This document shows positions 9,906-20,820 of a stretch of 64,000 bases of DNA, in pieces. The translations under genes were made by a program, and so were the position numbers. The notes below the pieces were generated by a model, which was not told the DNA's origin, searched no databases, and saw only the letters and a list, made by a program, of their open reading frames with translations. Source of the stretch: Melieria omissa (Eukaryota > Arthropoda > Insecta > Diptera > Ulidiidae); contig OZ020269.1 of NCBI GenBank assembly GCA_963971225.1, forward strand, positions 89,982,783 through 90,046,782. Direction: 5' to 3'. Position 1 is the stretch's first letter. Every line of letters starts with the position of its first letter.

Positions 9906-11800
9906 CTTACATCATTACTGCAACTTGAATAGTTTTTAGGCTGAAAATGTGTACCTTACAATTGGCATAAATCATTTGAAATAAATCAAACCACTGTTTG
10001 ATTCTCTCACGTTCAATTAGAAAATAAGAATTTTTGAATTGTCAACGTGCTTTAAAAACTTATGGCGTCGAAATTTGGCGTGTCTTACAACTTGTTCTAT
10101 AAGTTTCCAATCTACTGCTACAGTAACAAATCAATATTTTATAATAAAAACGCTTTGTCTCACTACAGTTTTTTTTTACTTCCTTTCCCTGACATATTTA
10201 AGCACCTTTCCCATTACTTTCGTTTTGCTCTCAAGCATACCGAGTCATAAATATTTAGCGTTCCATGTCTATATTTAGCACTTTTCCTCTGAAACAGTTC
10301 CTTCAACCTTCCCCTGACCTCAACACTTCTGTACTTCTGTGCCAGCATGCACTCGTGAATTCCCAGGCAAACGGAAATGTGGCACAGATTGCGCGTTTCC
10401 GCACGCTCAACTTTTGAGGAAAAATGCCATAAGCTTCCCGCAACTCAACACAACACAAACCACCATAAGACGCTTTTGACATTTTTGTGACTATTGTGAC
10501 ACTTGTCGCTAACTGTCAGCTGTTGTCTTTTCAACACATTTCTCACATAATTTAGACAAACAAATAACCCAAAATACTTATAACAACAACACCAAACAAG
10601 GCGAACAATGAATAATGCCCAGGTGAACATTGACAGCCTGTGCGACTTACAGACGCTGTAAAATGTGACTGTAATGACTTGATTACAAGCAGAAAACTGC
10701 GGTTAAAATTGAGGTTATGAAGAATCACTTTCAAAGCAGCAAAGATAATTTGTTGGGCAATTAGGCACGTGGCAAGGAAAGATAGACAAATATAAGACAC
10801 ATGACGTCATCGAAGTAGAACATGTGAAAGTACCATAAAAACAATAATTAAGAAAGTTGAAAGGCGTAACAAAAAAGCGCTGCGACGGAATCAAGTTAAG
10901 GGAAAACATTGAGTGAAGACATAAACAGTTGAAGACAATTCGGCATGACAGCTTGATGGGTGGAGATCTTCCGGTGGGCGGAGGCGTTGGGTTAAGGGTC
11001 AACAATTCATTAATGCATTTTTAATGACAGCGTGAGATTGTGGCTGTCGCCAGTTTACAGGTTGTCATTCTGTGACAAGGAGTCGAGCGGGTTAAGTCTT
11101 GTCATATAATTTCGTCTTATATAAATAATTGATTGCGTAATATGTGCACATATGTTCACTTGATTGGAATGTAGCATTTCGTACACATTGTCAATGTCTG
11201 TAAATGTGATAATTAGTGCACCGCTTATTTGTTTTTTTTTAGGTTAGGAAAGTTAGTGAAAGTTGAAAGTATAAGGAAGAAAAAATTAATAACTTAATTG
11301 TGTGAGTGACAAACAGTAGTTGCTGGAGATAATGATTTTTTTTATTATATAACTGTTTGTCACTTGTAATAATTGCGTGATTATTTGTTAAAAAAAAAAG
11401 TCCGTTGAATGGGTGAACAATTGCAGTAAAGGTCAGGTGTGAAAAGTGAAATGTAAAATTCTATGTAACACTTTGCCTAAATAAAAAATCAACTAATAAA
11501 GAATTGGATTTGGATTGGATTTGGAATCAACTAAACCGATAAACTCGTAGAATTTGAATTTAAATTTAATTTAAAAAATTATAAAATAATTAAAAAAAAA
11601 AGTTTTCAGTTTTTCTACGCTTGTCAGAATTCATTGAATATATTTTTTTGTGTAATCTTTGAATTGTATTTGGCTGCCAGGACAATTTATGTACTTTTAT
11701 TGCTACCCACAACAAATTACTTAAACTGTTGAATACTTTCTCAAAATATAAAGTATCTAATATTTAGAGGAAACACACTGAGTTGTATAGATTTTCAAAA
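9906..11800. other. No gene or element recognised
   Basis: AT-leaning sequence with mixed-composition patches near 10300-11100. Short overlapping frames (10445-11005 minus) have no family features and no splice context. Nothing can be supported here. Confidence 0.4.
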
Positions 11801-11807
11801 GATGAAA

Positions 11808-12065
11808 GTTAGGTTAGGTAAGTAGGTAGATGTGGGGGCTTTCAGGACGAGAACGCACTTAGGCCAAAGGTCTCAAACAATTCTGAACAGTTTAAGTTAG
11901 GTGAGGTTAGATCATATTGGGTCCTTAGCAGTCATATTGGGTCCTTACCTAGAACTGTTCGGTGAGATGTGGATGTTCCTATCAAAGTTTAGCAGTGACT
12001 CAATCTTCTACTTGGAGATCCCAGAAGAACAGGGCCCCAGTGAGCAAAGCGCCGCATCAAAATGA
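11808..12065 (-). mobile_element. Short interspersed repeat fragment with TTAGGTTAGG tail
   Basis: Begins with GTTAGGTTAGGTAAGTAGG (on the minus strand, a CCTAACCTAAC tail), then CACTTAGGCCAAAGGTCTC and a repeated TCATATTGGGTCCTTA (near 11911 and 11931). ATTGGGTCCTTGGCGAT on the minus strand near 49570 is similar. This looks like one tail-plus-body family, possibly SINE-like; no promoter boxes are clear in this copy. Confidence 0.4.
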
Positions 12066-12424
12066 TGAAAATTAAAACCACAAAAAGGCAGACAGACAAA
12101 CTACATCTAGAAAATTATTTCATTCCCGAAATTTTTTCTAGAATTGGAATCTGTGAGGAAACGAACAAATCTCAGCGAAGCCAATTTTTTATTAGATTGG
12201 TTGGTTGGTTTTATTAGAGTGGCGAAAAATTCATGAAGGCCAGAAGCGTAAAATGCCAGAAGCGTAAAATAAAAACAAGACAATAAAAACAACAACAACA
12301 TCAGAAAATATGGTACGAGAGCTTCGAAAAAGTAAAGGAAAAACAAACCAAAAAAAATCCGCAAAAGGATATGAAAACACAAAGTGTGAGTGGGACATGG
12401 CAAAGTTATCGGTAGATCTTGCAT

Positions 12425-13140
12425 GGTGAGTGCGAGAGAGAGAGAGAGAGAGGAATATAAAGAGACAGGGAGTGAGTGAGGGAGGGGAAAAAAAGGAAGC
12501 GTTAAGAAAAGCGCAAGAGGAAAGTGAGGCTAAACGACGGCCGAGAGACAGAAGAGGGAGAGACTAAAAAGGAAGAGAGGAGGGAAAGCTTAGAGAGTGG
12601 AAGAGATAAGAGGAAGAGTCTAGAGAGTGAGAGAGACAGAAGAGGAAGAGTGAGCGAGAGATAAAAGAAAGACAACCCAGAAGATGAGAGAGATAGAAAA
12701 GAGGAAGGGCCTGGAGAGTGAGAGAGAAGCAAGCGAGCCTAGAGTGTGAGAGAGAGAAGGCGACTTAGGAGGTGAGAGAGAAGAATGAGAGCCTAGAGAG
12801 TGAAAGAAAAGGAGAGCCAAGAGAGTGAAGGAGAGAAGAGGGAGCCTAGACAGTGAGCGAGAAGAAAGATAGCCTATAGAGTCAGAGAGAAGGAGAGCAT
12901 AAAAAGTGAGAGAGTAGAATGAGAGCCTAGAAGAGAGAGACGAAGAGCCACGAGAGTGAAGGAGAGAAGAGAGAGTCTAGACAGTGAGAGAGAAGAAAGG
13001 GGTCCTAGAGAGTCAAAGAGAAGGAGAGCATGGAAAGTGAGGGAGAAAAGAGAAAGAGAGCCTAGAAAGAGTAGAAAGTGCCTAAAGAGACTAAGGAAAG
13101 CCTAGAGAGAGCCTAAAGAGAGTGCAAAAAGATGCAATCG
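12425..13140 (+). repeat. Purine-strand (GA-rich) minisatellite, ~700 bp
   Basis: Almost entirely A/G on the plus strand, with a degenerate 20-45-base unit built around (C)CTAGAGAGTGAGAGAGAAGA. It begins as a pure GA run at 12433-12452. Homopurine-homopyrimidine mirror tracts can form triplex structures and bind GAGA-type factors in flies; neither is shown here. Serine/leucine-rich minus-strand frames at 12502-12820 are by-products. Confidence 0.9.
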
Positions 13141-13174
13141 AAATGGAAAAATTGCAAGAAAGCATGAAAAATAG

Positions 13175-13471
13175 TTAAAATTTGAAAGAAAGAACGCAAA
13201 AGAGATGAGAGTAAGGTGAAAAGAGGGCCATAGGAAGCAAGGAAACTAACCAGCAATGACTATATCTTTGAAAACGGTGAATAATGGCCTTATAAACATT
13301 TTCCGTCTTCTCCTCGATAGAGTAGAGCAACCACTGAGAAACTGGAAGTTGGTTCCTTTTTCTTTCGGGTTTTCTGAAATACGACAGTAAGGATTTGTAT
13401 GTGATGCCCATTTTTGCTGCGTGTTGTCCAATGGTCCAGTGACCCTTGAAAACCGCAGGAAGGCTCGCCAC
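13175..13471 (-). pseudogene. Possible psq/pogo-type helix-turn-helix fragment
   Basis: The minus frame begins with an AVFKGHWTIGQHAAKMGITY stretch, then KSLLSYFRK and a basic segment. This spacing (AV..G..TI..AA...GI.Y.SL...F) resembles the N-terminal psq helix-turn-helix of pogo-type transposases and BTB/psq proteins. The rest, including QWLLYSIEE, could be the start of the CENP-B-like half, but no further conserved block follows and the downstream part runs into low-complexity sequence. It could be a chance resemblance. Confidence 0.3.
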
Positions 13472-13681
13472 ATACCGGCGTCCTCAGTTTAAGGGTCGGC
13501 AAGTACCGGACCCATAGCACGGCAGAAGTTTAGATAGGCCTCGATCTCTACCAAGGAGGGGTACTGTCCCATTTACCTTTTCCCAATTGGTACCTGGAGC
13601 CAGTCTCTTGGGGCGCTTATTAACGCTTAATTTTGATACGCTGTGCTTTTGAGCATTGCAGGATTAAGCCACGTTAAAATC

Positions 13682-13865
13682 ATATATCTGCTAATTCTGC
13701 AGGATTCCATCCTCAACCATCTATTGTTTGCTTTAGCAAGAATGTTCTCGAAGACTGCATGGAATTTACATTTCATATATCTGGGCCAGGTGATCTGCTG
13801 ATTCTGCAGGATTCTTCAACCATCTATAGTTTGATTTAGCATTGTAGTTCTCGAAGACTGCGCTC
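13682..13865 (+). repeat. Two-unit duplication, ~95 bp
   Basis: CATATATCTG, ATTCTGCAGGATTC, TCAACCATCTAT(T/A)GTTTG, TTTAGCA and GTTCTCGAAGACTGC occur in the same order near 13682-13760 and 13774-13862. The second unit carries a short insertion (GGCCAGGTGATCTG). Confidence 0.75.
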
Positions 13866-14081
13866 ATGGTTGAGCTTAGTAAAGTGTGAACCATCTCGTT
13901 GGCAGATCCTCTCCGTGTCAGCGCATTGGTTTGTTCGTTGCTGTCGCTGTTGTTGTATCGCAACATCCAAATCAAAGCCACGGATTTAACAAACCAATGA
14001 GTCAGCGCGCTATTTACTCTTAAATTTAATACTTCTTATTCAATTATAATTTCATATTTTTAAATTCTACAACTGACGCCA

Positions 14082-14098
14082 TCCCCATTCGGGCGCCA
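14082..14098 (-). other. Candidate retroelement primer-binding-site-like motif
   Basis: The minus strand reads TGGCGCCCGAATGGGGA. This resembles the lysine-tRNA-type primer-binding sites that follow the 5' LTR of some retroelements. Downstream on the minus strand (13766-13981) is a 71-codon frame with no recognised domain. No LTR is identified beside it, so this is a weak suggestion only. Confidence 0.2.
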
Positions 14099-14299
14099 AT
14101 CCATACCTCTACCCCCACCACAATACCTTCATTCTTTCTGCTATTTTGGCAAATTTTTGTAGAACATTCAACTTCTCTGCCTGCTGCCATATGATTTTGA
14201 AAATGGTTTCAATTGTATTTAATTTGTTTGCTTTTTTCCAATTTATTTTTTGCTTATTTCGCTTCGTTGTTCAATTCAAAATTGTTTTTTTGTTTTATT

Positions 14300-14815
14300 G
14301 TAATTTGACTGCAATGTGTTGCCAGTCAACCAAAAACAATAACAACAATAAGGAAAACAAAAGCAGTCGCGCCATATTGACAACATGCAGCCAAGTGGGA
14401 GCTGAACGCTTAAGTGCCACAAGGGCAGAGAACAAAAAATGTGCAGCACTTCAAGTTGAAATGGCAACAGCAAGAGCAACAGAAGCGCCAACGGCAACAG
14501 CAGGCAATGGCTGTCGCATTTGGCACTGGCAGCCATGTTGCTCGACTTGCAACATTGGCGGCGCAGCGCTTTCAATGACGGCCGCAAATAAGGCAGCCGA
14601 ACAGTGAACGCGCGCTGCCTGCAGTTGCTTTGCGGCAGAAATTGTAGGAAAGGGCAGCAACATCTGCGACACTCCAACTTGCCACTGCTGCTGCAAGTTT
14701 CATTCTTAGGCAAAGTGTTTGAATGAAAGAAACCCAAAGACGTCACATGTTGCAAGTTGATGCCAAAAGCCATGAAAGCTAGGCGCGTCTGCTGTTGCAT
14801 TTCGATTTAGTAAAA
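14300..14815. other. GC-richer island with CAA/CAG runs
   Basis: Contains AACAATAACAACAATAA near 14335, several GGCAACAGCA blocks near 14462-14505, and balanced composition. Frames overlap on both strands (14146-14607 plus, 14276-14800 minus), so neither is called coding. Confidence 0.35.
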
Positions 14816-14988
14816 ACAAAAATGTCAGTGAAAAATCGAAGCCAAGTTTTTGGTGTCTGTTAGACAAGTCTTCAAAATTTGGTATATTTTTCTCAAAATA
14901 TTTTTATATGGAATTATTTAGTAGTCAACAAACATTGGTCATTTGTTTTGAGACCAAACTACCGAAGCAAAATTTACACAGTTAAAGT

Positions 14989-15228
14989 CTACGATAGGTC
15001 GAGTTTTTGTAGGATCTGCAGGGATCTCGGGTTCTTCTGCACACTTTCGGACATACGGACAGGGGCCATGTTTTCAGCCGATTTGGTAGTTCTTTGACGA
15101 ACTCGAATTAGGCCACCAATCGTTCGACTTTGAAGTCTGTCGAACACTAATTTTGATAGTAAAGTTTTATCATTTAGATATAGTAACAGCTTTGATACTG
15201 AATCGGTTGTGTGGAATTTAGTCACCAA
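14989..15228 (-). pseudogene. Fragment of a Tc1/mariner-group transposase with DUF4817-type helix-turn-helix
   Basis: The minus frame ends in SAENMAPVRMSESVQKNPRS and then LQILQKLDLS. This matches the linker and second helix-turn-helix of a common insect transposase type in which a T-A-E-N-I-A-A-V-x-x-S-V block precedes S-x-x-R-R-S-x-x-L-x-x-S. The N-terminal half of the frame is less clear (FDRLQSRTIGGLIRVRQRT fits the F-x-x-x-G-S-V linker). The catalytic domain is absent. This is a dead fragment. Confidence 0.6.
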
Positions 15229-15302
15229 ATGTTGGAGATTCGACTTCGAAGAGCTCTGCGTCTGTCGAACACTAATTTTGATAGTAAAGTTTTATCATTT
15301 CG
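15138..15302 (+). repeat. 41-bp direct repeat pair, 124 bp apart
   Basis: TCTGTCGAACACTAATTTTG and the following ATAGTAAAGTTTTATCATTT are identical at about 15138-15178 and 15262-15302. The first copy lies inside the transposase fragment, so a local duplication followed or accompanied its decay. Confidence 0.9.
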
Positions 15303-15739
15303 AAGTGCTGTTTAAAAATAGAACTTGTCATGGTGACTTGACATAAGTGACTGAATATCAACCAACAGCATTGATGGATGCAACCAAAACAAAATGGCCA
15401 CCACAGCCTATCAACATCGACCGATCTCTATTGCAAAACCATTTAAGTAGATATTTCGATTTTTTAACGTTTTTGTATTTGTTTCATGTATAATTATACA
15501 ATACAACAAATTCGATAGTTTCGAGGATATCAATAAATTAGTTAAAAAATGTTGGCTTCCGTTTCGACGCCGATTTCGAATTCGGCCTGAAAAGTCTGTC
15601 TCTGTGGAACATTTCTCAAAAGTTTGTCAATGCTGTTCTTCATAACAGCTTAAAAAACACTAAATCCGATTAATCAAATATTTACTGAATCAAATATTGA
15701 GTCTTTAAACTGAATCTAGAAAAGAAGTTTTCAACATTC
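15303..15739. other. No gene or element recognised
   Basis: Moderately AT-rich sequence between the transposase fragment and the MITE at 15745. It has no long frame or repeat structure. Confidence 0.4.
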
Positions 15740-15744
15740 TTATA

Positions 15745-16257
15745 GCGGCCTTTAGACGGTCGCACATGTCCGCAATCATGTGCGGCGCGACGAGAAGAAT
15801 GACCGTGTAAACGCAAGAAATTCGTGTCGTCGGACATGTGCGACGGTTTTCAAAATTTTTTGATTTCTCTGTCGGCGCGACGCACATGTGCGACCGTGTA
15901 AACGGCTGTGTGACACACATAGTGCATTTTTTCATTCGATCGGTGGACAGCGAGCAGTGAGGATGGTGTCGCAAAAAAATGAAATATTATAGAATGAGTT
16001 CTTTGAGGTGTATAGACACAATCCCGAACTGTGAAAAGTAAAAGGTGAAGAATATAAAAATACAAATTAAAAGAAACGCAGCATAGAGGTGCTTTTATGC
16101 AAATTTAAAGAAATTGATGCGAAAGCGCATACCATGTTGCTTCGTTGGCAGCAGCGAGACAACTGAAGTGTGCGCACATGTTTGACCGTGTAAACGCTCA
16201 TCGCACATTTCCCCCATCGCACATGATTGCAAACATGTGCGACCGTCTAAAGGCCGC
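15745..16257. mobile_element. 513-bp MITE with ~45-bp terminal inverted repeats
   Basis: The left end GCGGCCTTTAGACGGTCGCA continues through CATGT..GCAATCATGTGCG. The right end is its inverse, ending GCGACCGTCTAAAGGCCGC. TTATA flanks both sides (15740-15744 and 16258-16262), a candidate 5-bp target duplication. Internally the motif ACCGTGTAAACG recurs three times (near 15800, 15892 and 16185), beside CGCACATGTGCG-type palindromes. It has no transposase. Superfamily is undetermined; a PIF/Harbinger-type TTA target is an alternative reading. Confidence 0.9.
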
Positions 16258-16299
16258 TTATAATAAAAAAAAACTTCTACTCTCTTCTTCCAGTCTCTA

Positions 16300-17335
16300 A
16301 GTAGAGTTGCGTTGCTGTTCTTCATCACATTTCATTCACTTCCTCTTGACTACTTCCACTCATTTCTTGTTGTTGTTGTTGAAAAATATTTGATCAATTG
16401 TTTCTTTCAGCCTCTGCTGCCGACACATCACTTTACTTCACTTCATGGTCACTCCATTTGTGACTGGTACCACACTCCATGCGTCACTTTACTCCGTCGC
16501 ACGCCATGCCAAGCCATTTGCCTCGTCCTCCTCCCCCGCTGCTCCACCCAATGCGACGCCCTTCGTCTAAACTCAACTCGAAACCATTCTTCACTTGCAG
16601 CAATTGCTGCTGCTGCCATTCTTCGACAACAATTTCTTCTTGTTGTTGTATTTATATACATATATATTATTTTAGTTGGTCTTCTTCGTTGCTTCTTGTG
16701 ATTTTCAAGCATCTGCGCTTCATCTGGCATTCCAAAATTGTGAATTATTGTGGCAGCGGCAGCTGTTGCTGCCGTCCCTTGGCGCGCGTTCTTCTTCTAG
16801 TTGTTGTTGTTGTTGCTGCTGGCAGCTTGGCGCAAAATCACTGCCAGACATTTTGGGAGCATTGCCAGCGTATTTGCGCATTTGCGTGTGTGTGCGGCCG
16901 CTGTGAAGGTCTTGTTGGCGGCATTTGTGCCGTGGCCGCTGCTAGTTTTTCCGGCACGCTACACGGCTTTTTCTTGCGCCCGTTAGCCGTTTGGAATTTA
17001 TGTGCGAGTTGAAGTTTTTTGTAGGCAAAAATACGCGTTGGCAATTTATTTTTGGTGAGCTGCTGCTCTGGCGTCGGAAATTATGGAATTTGCAGCAGCG
17101 ATTTGCTCGTTTTCTGCGTCTGCGTCGCCTCCCGCAACTGGCAGCAAATCATCAGCGGCCCCGGCCATTCGGTTTTAATGCATGGCGCGTGTGGCAGCAG
17201 CTGCTGACGTCGAGTGGACGCGGCCAACTCGACTGTTGCACTCGAACGCAACTCAAGTTGAGCCGAGTGTGATGCATGGCACGCGTTCGTGTTGCATTGC
17301 TGTGTCATATTTTCTGTTGCAATGCAGCAATTAAA
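16300..17335. other. GC-richer island with opa-type runs
   Basis: Contains TTGTTGTTGTTG near 16369-16380 and 16801-16815, CAGCAATTGCTGCTGCTG near 16600, and gradually rising G+C to 17280. Frames overlap in several registers (16312-16701, 16479-17012 and 16991-17272 plus; 16449-16730 and 16838-17044 minus). The translations lack family features. Possible host regulatory or untranslated exon DNA. Confidence 0.4.
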
Positions 17336-17518
17336 AATTGTTCTCTAATCTTCTTTGTTTTGGCATTTTAACAAATTTATTTTAGACACTTAGCCATTCC
17401 AAATCTTGGCCATTTGGCTGACGTGACACTTGCTGGCATGGAACACATGTGGCCATATTTGTTGTTCATTGTAAAATAACATTGTAAATATTTATGTGAA
17501 AATAGTTTTGTGCAATTT

Positions 17519-17830
17519 ACATATGGAATTGTAAGAAGTGTTTTGAAGAATTTTTGGAAAAATTATTAAAAAAAAATAATATAAAATTGTATGGTCCTGA
17601 GGACTGAGAAGTTTTCACATAAAACATATGTAATTGTATGAAATGGTTTGAAAGATTTTTAGGAAAATTATAAAAAAAATAACACAAATTGTAGATGTGC
17701 TGAGAACCGAGGAGTTTTCACTGAAAACATATGGCATTGTATGAAATATTTTGAAAGTTTTTAAAAAATTATATAAAAAAAATAAAATGAAATTTAGATG
17801 TCCTGAGAACCGAGGAGTTTTCAACGAAAA
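17519..17830 (+). repeat. Three-unit tandem array, ~105-bp period
   Basis: ACATATGNNATTGTA(T/A)G starts units at 17519, 17624 and 17727 (periods 105 and 103). Each unit continues with TTTTGAA(A/G)GA(A)TTTTT, a poly-A linker, and CCTGAG(A)ACCGAGGAGTTTTCA. The minus frame 17615-17824 is a by-product. Confidence 0.9.
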
Positions 17831-17874
17831 CTTTTCAATAGATCAAAGTGTCAAAAACATTAAAATAGTTCAAT

Positions 17875-17940
17875 AGTTGAGATTTGAACCCAGCACTCCT
17901 GAACTAATGGTCCTTCGGTCTATATCTCGTCAAGGTCATT
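17875..17940 (-). other. Weak tRNA-like (B-box-like) segment
   Basis: The minus strand contains TTAGTTCAGGAGTGCTGGGTTCAAATC. GGTTCAAATC is close to the RNA polymerase III B box (GGTTCGANTCC), and TTCAGGAGTGC could be a decayed D-arm. It may be a relic of a tRNA-derived SINE. No cloverleaf can be drawn confidently. Confidence 0.2.
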
Positions 17941-18171
17941 GCTTAGATTGAAGCCATATTAGAGCAAACTTAAGTTATAAACAAATATTAGGACAACTAG
18001 ACAGTTTCTTATTGAATACTGTAGCATTTTATTAATTAAAACGTCTACTAAGAAATGTAAGAAATCCTCTCTATCCATAGTCAAGTTTCAATTAACGGAA
18101 ATTTATTCTAATTTTCTGTAATTATTTACATTATCTTAATTTGGAAATCTTTCCACTAGTCTCACTTTAAT

Positions 18172-18560
18172 CATTTAGAACGCATTCAAAAATCTTTCGC
18201 AAGTTTTGCTCCTTTAACTTTGCTGGCCCTCTCCTTCGCCTGGGTCACGCTGCCTTCTATTGAATTTGAAATCTTTAGCAGTAGAAGGTGAATGATTTCT
18301 ATCATTTGATCTGATCATTGGGTTTGTTGATTGTGCAGAAGTTTTTCCCCTTTCTCGCTTTTTATGTTCGTTTCACCAGAATGTGGTATGGACATAACGT
18401 GCCCATATTTCGAATACTGTCTGAGCCAGACGGTTTTTCAAATTCTCGGGAGATTTATCTGTCAATGTCTAAAAATAAGATATATCTGCTTATTGATTTT
18501 ATTCTTTATGCTTCCTGTCCCTACTATCCCAAATTAATCAATCAAGTTTCAACTATTTTT
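18172..18560 (+). pseudogene. Jockey-type LINE reverse transcriptase C-terminal fragment
   Basis: The translation opens HLERIQKSFASFA; with frame changes it gives RCLLLNLKSL, then FDLI.GFVDC and a stretch matching the region where many jockey-type elements read RRxxxxxxFIFDLLxGxVxCPxLL. A frame at 18318-18569 continues with the post-polymerase segment. At least two frameshifts separate the pieces. The minus-strand fragment at 19236-19649 has the same block order, so the two are probably related copies in opposite orientation. Confidence 0.5.
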
Positions 18561-18834
18561 TATTTATAAAACTATGTTCTACAAATTCCTTAAGGGTTCA
18601 TAAATACCCTGAGAAACTACTCTAAAACGAGTACTCAAAGTAATCTAATTTCCAAATACCTATCTCTCCATATATCCGTAATTCGTATATGAATAAGAAC
18701 CAAAAATATGTAGGAAGAATCTTTTCCACATCTCCTTTGCAAAGAATCTACATTTCAAAACAGTTGTTAGAGACTTCTTGAGGCATAAAGTAGACGATGA
18801 TGTGGCTGTTGACCATTTTAGCAGCTTTGGAACT

Positions 18835-18935
18835 AGTGTTGCCAGATCAGGAGATTTCCTTCTAGATTTAGGAGATCCTTGCCTTTAAGAAGAATTTTTA
18901 GGAGAAAAAATTGTTTAGGAGATTTTTATGGTAAT
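18835..18935 (-). mobile_element. Terminal fragment of the AGTGTTGCCAGA MITE family
   Basis: AGTGTTGCCAGATCAGGAGA followed by TTTAGGAGATCCTTGCC and a TTAGGAGAAA block is the reverse complement of the right ends of the complete copies at 44440 and 48980. Only ~100 bases are retained. Confidence 0.75.
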
Positions 18936-19235
18936 ACATTTGACATCATTAGTGGCACTGAAGACCTGCAAGGTCTCCAGAACAACCTGGTTATAGCTTC
19001 GCGACAGTGGAACTAACTAATATTGAAGTCTGAACTGAGAAATTATTGCTTGAATAGTTTCTGCATTGACGGGTCGTGGGACCATTAATACACTAGACCA
19101 GAATTTTACCATTTCCTTTAATGACTTTTTTCAAGTTTTGATTCGACTTAGGTTTTCATACATTCTGACGGAAAAGATTTAAAATATATATGTAAAAATA
19201 GATTTCATGTGTAAATATATATAATTATTTTGTAT

Positions 19236-19649
19236 TTATTTATTTAATTTAATGAATGAATAAATAACAAAAATTCTTACAGGCTTTGAAAAAGAAAAAT
19301 TAAACTCCACAAATTTGGAGATTCTATTGAAATCAATTAAGACTCTGGAGATATCTATGTGCATTTCGAGCATACTGAATCCTAAAAAACCAACATAGAA
19401 GAGCTCTGAGCAACGAAGAGATCTAGCTGGAATATTTAGGAAAATCCTCGCGAGAAGTGCGGGACAGTCAACAACGCCACGAAGTACATCAAAGAAGAAA
19501 GAGAAAAACATGATTGTTCTCCTACTTTGCAAAGATTTTAAGTTTTTCAATAAGCATCTCGATCCATAGCAGAGCATAGGATCTGTAAAACGTAAATTAC
19601 GCAATGCAAAGTGTAGGAATAATTCTAGAATTCTAATCAGGAACAACAA
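19236..19649 (-). pseudogene. Jockey-type LINE reverse transcriptase C-terminal fragment
   Basis: A 137-codon minus frame contains FALRNLRFTDP, RCLLKNLKSLQSRR, FFFDVLRGVVDCPALLARI and LNIPARSLR in order. This is the post-catalytic thumb/connection segment of jockey-like LINE polymerases. The YADD catalytic region would lie upstream (higher coordinates) and is not present. The frame is long for a relic but covers only the C-terminal end, as expected of a 5'-truncated insertion. Confidence 0.8.
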
Positions 19650-20820
19650 GATTTCACATCCATTCTAAAAACTATTTGAGTATTAAAAAATTGAATTAAC
19701 TTTATGACATTGTGTCCTGATCTTTCTTAACTTGAAGGAGACTCCATCGACTCATTTGTTAAAGACTGATGTAGGTGGATTGGACTAGTTCACTAATGAT
19801 TTTGATTAGTTCACTAACGATAAAGGTCCATCCTAGCTATCATTATCAATCAACAGTGGACTCAGTGAGCTTCTTTGAGCTATCATTCACAGGTAGCTCA
19901 GATTCTAAGATCTCTGATTCATACCCATTTCAAGGCATACGTGATTTTTTGACGACTTCATATCGCTTTATTAATAAAAAAACATAACACATATTTTCTG
20001 AAAAATATGTTTTTCAAAACATCAACTCGAAACCACTTAAATTGCATTCTGATTAATTGAAGTACAGCCCACACATTCGGTCAATTTTTGACACCTCAGG
20101 ATTGCAGGTTCCACTGTAGACTACAAAAATTGTCATAATAATTATTGTTGTTGTTGTGCTTCTGCTAATACAGCACTGATATCCTTGCAAGTTTGTGACA
20201 ATTTTGAAGCATGAATTTTGAATTTTGGTTAATTTTGGTTGTGTATTCTGTACACAATTTTTGAGATTAATAAACCATTTGAAACCATATTTGTCATCCA
20301 ACATTTTTGTGACAAACGTGCACCTTCTTCAAATTAGTTTGAACTTCCAAAACCCTTCTTGACAACATGAAAATTTAGTTTTACAAATTCTCTACTTTTG
20401 TCATACAAAAGGAGGGCATTATTTTATTTGATTCTATCTGAAGTCAATGAGTTATCTGCAATTAAACTATGATTCATACCAGTCATACTTAATACTTGTT
20501 CTTAAATATGTACACAAATTAACACACATTTTTAACTCCCACTACTTTGAAATGATTCTTAGTCTACAAGTACCAGAGAAGCATTGAAAAAAAATCTCTC
20601 AAATTCAAAAACTTTTCTAAAACGCACTAAAAATCCACTTTCCCTACAGACACAGACTACCCCCGCTGCCCTTTTGACATCCATTCGGCCGCCCCGAATC
20701 CCATGCACAGCACTTTCTTTCTCGTACACTTTGAACCTTTTAATAACTAAAAATGTCATAAACACGCGCACACAAATGAATTTTTGCCTCTAACCGAATT
20801 ATCCACAACCCTTTTTAATG
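19650..20820. other. No gene or element recognised
   Basis: AT-rich sequence with a short GTTGTTGTTG run near 20146-20157 and several small frames of no recognisable family. The 20559-20793 frames on opposite strands overlap and are not called. Confidence 0.4.

Noticed and set aside
12502..12820. Ser/Leu-rich minus-strand frames
   Set aside because: Translation of the purine minisatellite; no independent support.
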